DNA of 10,039 bases from the NCBI GenBank assembly GCA_004297635.1, contig SCUQ01000112.1:1-10039 (forward strand), given 5' to 3'. Positions 6,762 to 10,039 of this stretch are shown here, piece after piece (the first letter of the stretch is position 1; the number at the start of each line of letters is the position of its first letter). Made by a program: the position numbers and the translations under genes. Under the pieces are notes generated by a model. It was not told where the DNA came from. It was given only the letters and a program-made list of their open reading frames with translations, and searched no databases. Source of the DNA: Rhizorhabdus sp. (lineage in GTDB: Bacteria > Pseudomonadota > Alphaproteobacteria > Sphingomonadales > Sphingomonadaceae).

Positions 6762-7382
6762 ATGAACAAGACCCCCTGGATTGCCGGCGCCGCGCTCGCC
6801 GCCACCATGACCGCCGCCGCTGCGTTCGCCGCGGCGCCCGATGGCCCGCCCCGTACCCGCGCCGAGGTACAGGCCCGCGTGACCGAGCATTTCAAGAAGC
6901 TCGACGCCAATGGTGACGGCTATGTCACGAAGGACGAGGCCGACGCCGCCCGCGCCAAGATGCGCGAAGCCTTCGCCGAGAAGCGCGGCGAGCGCCGCGC
7001 CGGGCATTTCGCGATGCTCGACAAGGACAAGAATGGTTCGCTCTCGAAGGACGAGTATATGGCCCCGTCGCCCCGCGCCGAGGGCAAGGATGGTCCCGGC
7101 GGCAAGCATGACGGCATGCACGGCGGCCATCGCATGAAGCGTCATGGCGGCATGGGAATGGGCATGGGCATGGGCATGGGCGGCAAGATGCTCGAGCGCG
7201 CCGACGCCAACAAGGACGGCAAGGTCAGCCTGGCCGAAGCCCAGACCAGTGCGCTGGCGATGTTCGACAAGGTCGATGCAAACCGCGACGGCACGATCAG
7301 CCCCGAGGAGCATAAAGCCGCCCGCGACGCGATGCGCGCCAAGTGGAAGGATATGCGCGAGGCCCGCGACAAGCAGGGCTGA
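6762..7382 (+). CDS. exported EF-hand protein with Met/His/Gly-rich linker (four EF-hand loops)
   Basis: A 206-residue protein with a clear signal peptide: K3, hydrophobic residues 6-22 and cleavage probably near A23-A25, so it should be periplasmic or secreted. It has four canonical EF-hand loops in two pairs: D48-E59 (DANGDGYVTKDE) and D87-E98 (DKDKNGSLSKDE), then D148-E159 (DANKDGKVSLAE) and D172-E183 (DANRDGTISPEE). Residues 117-143 between the pairs are rich in His, Met and Gly, ending in alternating Gly-Met. The linker could be a flexible spacer or a second metal site for copper or nickel. I chose the ATG at 6762 because TAAGGA at 6748-6753 lies eight bases upstream; an in-frame ATG at 6753 overlaps that site. 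It lies 211 bases after the first EF-hand gene, with its own leader and possible operators, so it may be transcribed separately. EF-hand assignment is secure; physiological role unknown. Confidence 0.5.
   Translation: MNKTPWIAGAALAATMTAAAAFAAAPDGPPRTRAEVQARVTEHFKKLDANGDGYVTKDEADAARAKMREAFAEKRGERRAGHFAMLDKDKNGSLSKDEYMAPSPRAEGKDGPGGKHDGMHGGHRMKRHGGMGMGMGMGMGGKMLERADANKDGKVSLAEAQTSALAMFDKVDANRDGTISPEEHKAARDAMRAKWKDMREARDKQG
7151..7180 (+). repeat. hexanucleotide tandem repeat (five CATGGG-type units) in the EF-hand gene
   Basis: Five consecutive six-base units read CATGGG, AATGGG, CATGGG, CATGGG, CATGGG, encoding alternating Met and Gly in the linker between the EF-hand pairs. Because the unit is a multiple of three, slippage would change linker length by two residues at a time without shifting the frame. 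Confidence 0.5.
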
Positions 7383-7405
7383 GCTCTCTCCCTCTCCCTC
7401 TTTCT

Positions 7406-7429
7406 GCCCTCTCCCCTCGGGGAGAGGGC
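7406..7429. terminator. strong bidirectional terminator hairpin between the EF-hand gene and bdcR
   Basis: GCCCTCTCCC at 7406-7415 pairs perfectly with GGGAGAGGGC at 7420-7429 around a CTCG loop. It fills the gap between the EF-hand stop at 7382 and the bdcR stop at 7431, so it can serve both converging genes. A T-rich tail is weak on both sides, so it may act as an mRNA-end stabiliser as well. Confidence 0.5.
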
Positions 7430-7430
7430 T

Positions 7431-8027
7431 TCATCGCGCGGTGAAGGCTGACCGGAATCCCGCCGCTGCCGCTTCGGCAAACGCCCGCAGTTCCGCTTCG
7501 CTCGCGCCGTCACGCGCCGCGGCGGACAAGCCCTTCAGCGCGATGACCACGATCGATGCCAGCAGCTCGGCCCGCTCAGGCGAGTCCTGGGCGATACGCG
7601 CGGCGATCAGGGCCTGGCTTTCGGCCGTCATCCGGCCGGTCAACGCCACCACCTCGGCATCGCCGCTGCCGCGCGCACCATCGATCACCAGGCAGCCGGC
7701 AATACCTTCCTTGCGCGCATAGAGCCGTGCGGCATCGCGCAGCACCCGCTCGACCGCATCGGCCGCGCTGCCCCCGCCCGCCAGCGCATCGGGCACGAAC
7801 CGGCCGAAACTGCCCGTATAGCGGCTCAGCACCTTTTCGAAGAGCGCCGCCTTGCTGCCGAAGGCATTGTAGAAGCTGGGCGGCGTGATGCCGAGCGCGC
7901 GGCCGATATCGGCGACCCCGACCCCGTCATAACCCTTTTCCTGAAACAGCTTCTGCGCGGTTTCCAGCGCGGTTTCCGGATCGAATCCGCGGGGCCGTCC
8001 ACGCGCCAGTGATTTTTTTGTAGTCAT
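7431..8027 (-). CDS. bdcR: TetR-family repressor, BdcR-like
   Basis: A 198-residue TetR-type regulator with a basic N-terminal arm (RGRPRGFD), a helix-turn-helix at about residues 36-56 (GVADIGRALGITPPSFYNAF) followed by GSKAALF, and an alpha-helical ligand domain containing AGCLVIDG. From memory, E. coli BdcR shares this layout, including a GRPR arm, INPPSLYAAFGSKAGLF and AGCMVLEG. The divergent bdcA-like gene supports the assignment. I chose the ATG at 8027; a second in-frame ATG at 8048 would lie within about seven bases of the predicted transcription start, and the added residues (MQGIFIV) are not family-like. An operator-like palindrome covers the chosen start codon, suggesting autoregulation. 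The gene ends against the 7406-7429 terminator. TetR identity is secure and the BdcR name likely; the inducing ligand is unknown. Confidence 0.5.
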   Translation of the reverse strand: MTTKKSLARGRPRGFDPETALETAQKLFQEKGYDGVGVADIGRALGITPPSFYNAFGSKAALFEKVLSRYTGSFGRFVPDALAGGGSAADAVERVLRDAARLYARKEGIAGCLVIDGARGSGDAEVVALTGRMTAESQALIAARIAQDSPERAELLASIVVIALKGLSAAARDGASEAELRAFAEAAAAGFRSAFTAR

Positions 8028-8034
8028 TACTATA
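8019..8034. promoter_or_regulatory. operator-like site 1 over the bdcR start codon
   Basis: TGTAGTCATTACTATA matches site 2 (8066-8081) at 12 of 16 positions in the same orientation and is itself partly palindromic (TAGT...ACTA). It covers the bdcR ATG (8025-8027 on the plus strand) and lies upstream of the bdcA -35 box. Its centre is 47 bases from that of site 2. A repressor bound here could block bdcR expression. Confidence 0.5.
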
Positions 8035-8042
8035 AAAATACC

Positions 8043-8071
8043 TTGCATCGGTCCTGAGTGATTTATATAGC
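8043..8071 (+). promoter_or_regulatory. predicted sigma70-type promoter of bdcA
   Basis: A -35 box TTGCAT (8043-8048) and a -10 box TATAGC (8066-8071) are separated by 17 bases, placing the start of transcription near 8078 and leaving a leader of about 25 bases. Operator site 2 begins at the first base of the -10 box, the expected place for repression. Confidence 0.5.
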
Positions 8072-8090
8072 GATCACTATAGAAATGCAA
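8062..8090 (-). promoter_or_regulatory. predicted sigma70-type promoter of bdcR, overlapping the bdcA promoter
   Basis: On the minus strand a -35 box TTGCAT (8090-8085) and a -10 box TATAAA (8067-8062) are separated by 17 bases. The two divergent promoters therefore use identical -35 boxes, and their -10 boxes share two bases. RNA polymerase could hardly occupy both at once. Confidence 0.5.
8066..8081. promoter_or_regulatory. operator-like site 2 over both bdcA and bdcR core promoters
   Basis: TATAGCGATCACTATA is a 16-base near-palindrome centred on GATC; only positions 6 and 11 break the symmetry. It covers the bdcA -10 box and the spacer of the bdcR promoter, the typical location and size for a TetR-family dimer site. 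The AT-rich sequence stands out from the GC-rich surroundings. Confidence 0.5.
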
Positions 8091-8103
8091 AGGAGCTTTC
8101 CCA

Positions 8104-8817
8104 GTGACACAGACAACGCATCGCAAGGTGGTCGTGCTAGGCGGCAGCCGGGGCATCGGCGCAGCACTCGTCCGCAAATTCGCCGCGGCCGGCGACAATG
8201 TCGTCTTCACCTATGCGGGCTCCGCCGATGCGGCTGCCGCGCTCGCCACGGAAACGGGCGCGACCGCATTGCAGGTCGACAGCGCCGACCGCGCCGCGCT
8301 GATAGCCGCAATCGCGGCGCAGGGGCCGATCGGCGTGCTGCTGGTAAATGCCGGTACCGCCGTACTCGGCGAGCCGCTCACGCTCGATCCCGACGCGATC
8401 GACCATATGATAGACGTCAATGTCCGTGCGCCTTATCATGCCGCGGTGGAGGCCGCGCGGGCGATGCCCGACCATGGCCGTATCCTGATCATCGGATCGA
8501 CCAATGGCGATCGCATCCCCTTCGCCGGTGGTGCCGCCTATGCCATGACGAAATCGGCCGTGCAGGGGATGGTGCGCGGGCTGGCGCGCGATTTCGGGCC
8601 GCGTGGGATCACCGTCAATGCGATCCAGCCGGGGCCTGTCGATACCGACATGAATCCGGCCGAGGGGCCGATGGCGGGCCAGATGCACAGCTTCATGGCG
8701 ATCGGGCGCCACATCCATGCCGATGAGATCGCCGACTACGCGGTCTTTCTCGCCAGCCCTTCGGCGGCGATGATCACCGGATCGATGCAGACGATCGACG
8801 GCGGCTTCGGGGCCTGA
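8104..8817 (+). CDS. bdcA: SDR-family oxidoreductase, BdcA-like
   Basis: A 237-residue classical SDR that closely matches E. coli BdcA as I remember it: GGSRGIGAA at 13-21, TYAGS at 36-40, E50 in ETGATA, APYHAAVEAARAMP, GRILIIGSTNGDR, GLARDFGPRGIT and the C-terminal TIDGGFGA. The catalytic set is N106, S132, Y146 and K150 (YAMTK). The serine lies 14 rather than the usual 13 residues before the tyrosine, as in BdcA; the usual position is T133. In E. coli BdcA promotes biofilm dispersal; an early report proposed cyclic-di-GMP binding, and later structural work showed NADPH binding. GTG at 8104 is preceded by AAAGGAG with eight bases of spacing. It is divergent from the TetR gene, which should repress it. 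The true substrate is unknown. Confidence 0.5.
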   Translation: MTQTTHRKVVVLGGSRGIGAALVRKFAAAGDNVVFTYAGSADAAAALATETGATALQVDSADRAALIAAIAAQGPIGVLLVNAGTAVLGEPLTLDPDAIDHMIDVNVRAPYHAAVEAARAMPDHGRILIIGSTNGDRIPFAGGAAYAMTKSAVQGMVRGLARDFGPRGITVNAIQPGPVDTDMNPAEGPMAGQMHSFMAIGRHIHADEIADYAVFLASPSAAMITGSMQTIDGGFGA

Positions 8818-8823
8818 GCCGCA

Positions 8824-8842
8824 CCGCCGCCTCCCGGCGCGG
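8824..8842. terminator. weak hairpin between bdcA and the aldo/keto reductase gene
   Basis: CGCC (8828-8831) pairs with GGCG (8836-8839) around TCCC, and after a one-base bulge CCG (8824-8826) pairs with CGG (8840-8842 offset by the bulge). It sits in the 30-base gap between converging genes and may contribute to termination of both, but it is much weaker than the other two junction hairpins. Confidence 0.5.
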
Positions 8843-8847
8843 AAGGG

Positions 8848-9840
8848 TCAGGCGAATTCCTCGGTCGTCACGGTCGCCTGTATCGCCGGGACATAGCGCG
8901 AGCCGGCGACCGTCCGATCATTGACCAGCGCATCGAGCGCTTCCACCTGTGCCGCCGACAGGCGCATCGCTCCCGCCGCCATATTCTCCTCGAGATGGGC
9001 GACGCTGCGCGTGCCGGGGATCACGATCAGATCGCGATCGCGGTGCAGCAGCCAGGCCAGCGCGAGCTGGGCGGGCGTGCAGCCGATGCCGTCGGCCATC
9101 GCCCGATATTCGGCAAGCCAGGCAAGATTGTGCGACAGGTTCGGCGGCTGGAAGCGGGGCATGAACCGGCGCATGTCCCCGTCGGTCAGCTGCGAGGGAT
9201 CGGCATAGCCGCCAGCCAGGAAGCCACGCCCGAGCGGCGAGAAGGCGACGAAGGCGACGCCCAGTTCGCGACAGGCGGCAAGGCCGGCAATCTCGGGATT
9301 GCGCGTCCACAGCGAATATTCGCTCTGGAGCGCTGCGATCGGATGGACGGCATGGCCGCGGCGCAGCTGATCAGCGGACACTTCCGACAGGCCGATCGCT
9401 CCGATCTTTCCCGCCTCCACCGCGCGGGCGAGCGCCCCGACCGACTCCTCGATCGGCGTTTCCGGATCGGGCCGGTGAAGATAATAGAGATCGATATGGT
9501 CGAGCCCGAGCCGCGACAGGCTGCGATCGAGCGTTCCGGCGATCGAAGCCGGCGAGCCGTCGATGGCCCGGGCATTGGCCCCCTTCTCGCGGAAGCCGCA
9601 TTTGGAGGCGAGGGTGAATTCGCCGCGCCGCGCCTTCAGGACCCGGCCGATCAGCAATTCGTTATGACCCTCGCCATAGACCGCGGCGGTATCGAGGAAG
9701 TCGCAGCCGAGATCGAGCGCGCGGTGCAGCAGCCTTTCCGATTCGACTTCGTCGGCGGGGCCATAGCCCTGGCTGAGGTTCATGCAGCCCAGCCCGAGCC
9801 GATTGACCGCGTGAGGGCCTATGGTTCGCCTTTGGGTCAT
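8848..9840 (-). CDS. aldo/keto reductase
   Basis: A 330-residue cytoplasmic NAD(P)H-dependent aldo/keto reductase, full length for the TIM-barrel family, which reduces aldehydes or ketones to alcohols. The catalytic tetrad is visible as D50 and Y55 (FLDTAAVYGEG), K80 (ASKCGF) and H122 (YYLHRPDP). The cofactor-binding C-terminal half has FSPLGRGFL and VIPGTRSVAHLEEN, the latter typical of the NADP phosphate-binding loop. I chose the ATG at 9840 because GGAG lies five bases upstream; an in-frame ATG at 9872 has no ribosome site and would add MAEEGNTNGDG. It converges on bdcA with 30 bases between stops and is divergent from the siroheme synthase gene. The closest known types are the general AKRs of the IolS/YajO kind; the substrate cannot be told. 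Family assignment is secure. Confidence 0.5.
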   Translation of the reverse strand: MTQRRTIGPHAVNRLGLGCMNLSQGYGPADEVESERLLHRALDLGCDFLDTAAVYGEGHNELLIGRVLKARRGEFTLASKCGFREKGANARAIDGSPASIAGTLDRSLSRLGLDHIDLYYLHRPDPETPIEESVGALARAVEAGKIGAIGLSEVSADQLRRGHAVHPIAALQSEYSLWTRNPEIAGLAACRELGVAFVAFSPLGRGFLAGGYADPSQLTDGDMRRFMPRFQPPNLSHNLAWLAEYRAMADGIGCTPAQLALAWLLHRDRDLIVIPGTRSVAHLEENMAAGAMRLSAAQVEALDALVNDRTVAGSRYVPAIQATVTTEEFA

Positions 9841-9920
9841 GCCATCTCCGTTCGTGTTCCCCTCCTCTGCCATGCGACGCGGCTTGGCAAAAGCCCGCAT
9901 GCGCGCGACAAGGGCCGGTC

Positions 9921-10039
9921 ATGCACAGCCTGCCGATCTTCCTGGACCTGCGCGGCCGCCCGATCATGCTGGTCGGCACGGGCGATGCGGCGGCGGCGAA
10001 GCGGCGGCTGATCGAGAGGGCCGGCGGCCTGGTCGTCGG
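9921..10039 (+). CDS. cysG: siroheme synthase N-terminal domain (precorrin-2 dehydrogenase type), partial
   Basis: Only the first 39 codons are inside the window. The visible sequence begins MHSLPIFLDLRGRPIMLVGTGD and continues with AAAAKRRLIERAGG. This is the start of the CysG/Met8p NAD-binding domain, which oxidises precorrin-2 and inserts iron to make siroheme, the cofactor of sulfite and nitrite reductases. The VGTGDAAAAK stretch matches the VGGGxVAxxK dinucleotide-binding loop, with Thr replacing the middle Gly. AAGGG at 9910-9914 lies six bases before the ATG. It is divergent from the aldo/keto reductase gene, 80 bases apart. Whether the uroporphyrinogen methyltransferase half is fused lies outside the window, so the gene name is provisional. 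Confidence 0.5.
   Translation, partial: MHSLPIFLDLRGRPIMLVGTGDAAAAKRRLIERAGGLVV

Noticed and set aside
6648..7313. Leftward open frame antisense to the second EF-hand gene
   Set aside because: Its His-Ala repeats are the reverse reading of the Met-Gly repeat and no family is visible.
8028..8210. Longer N-terminus for the TetR regulator
   Set aside because: The extra residues would cross the promoters and overlap the bdcA coding region; the GRPR arm starts normally from the ATG at 8027.
9881..9895. GGCTT/AAGCC inverted repeat between the aldo/keto reductase and siroheme synthase starts
   Set aside because: Only five base pairs with no supporting promoter elements; probably chance.
8995..10011. 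Rightward 338-codon open frame over the aldo/keto reductase and into the siroheme synthase region
   Set aside because: It is antisense to a complete aldo/keto reductase with an intact tetrad, and it overlaps the siroheme synthase start in another frame.

Overview
The window is about 10 kb of GC-rich (roughly two-thirds G+C, my estimate) bacterial chromosome. Its codon use, densely packed genes and protein families (a UDP-galactopyranose-mutase-like flavoprotein, paired secreted EF-hand proteins, a short siroheme-synthase start) suggest an alphaproteobacterium, probably a sphingomonad. I see no transposase, tRNA, rRNA, CRISPR array or phage gene. It reads as ordinary chromosome with small lineage-specific modules.

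Layout. (1) Bases 1-4806 look like a sugar or cell-surface glycan block. A leftward FAD-dependent, UDP-galactopyranose-mutase-like oxidoreductase (cut by the left edge) is divergent from a rightward run of three genes: a classical SDR dehydrogenase, a GH130-like five-bladed propeller protein 4 bp behind it, and a GT39/ArnT-like membrane glycosyltransferase. (2) argG (argininosuccinate synthase, leftward) meets the glycosyltransferase tail to tail, with a 47-bp coding overlap. (3) Divergent from argG are two rightward genes for exported EF-hand proteins (167 and 206 aa). The second has a structured leader and a Met/Gly-rich linker encoded by a hexanucleotide tandem repeat. (4) Bases 7431-8817 hold a divergent TetR regulator and SDR pair that I recognise by sequence as BdcR/BdcA-like; in E. 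coli this pair is linked to biofilm dispersal. Their 76-bp intergenic region contains overlapping divergent promoters and two matching operator-like palindromes. (5) A leftward aldo/keto reductase converges on bdcA, and the start of a siroheme synthase (CysG N-terminal domain) runs off the right edge.

How the parts relate. The first block probably makes or remodels a mannoside- or galactoside-containing glycan, but no substrate can be read from the sequence. The best-supported regulatory circuit is bdcR/bdcA: the repressor probably controls both promoters through one operator over the facing -10 boxes and a second over its own start codon. Two of the three convergent gene junctions carry strong CTCCCC/GGGGAG hairpins. 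These are probably bidirectional terminators, and one has been absorbed into the glycosyltransferase reading frame. Nothing here amounts to a clearly new system. The most promising leads are the bdcAR control region, the SDR/GH130-like pair, and the leader region of the second EF-hand gene.
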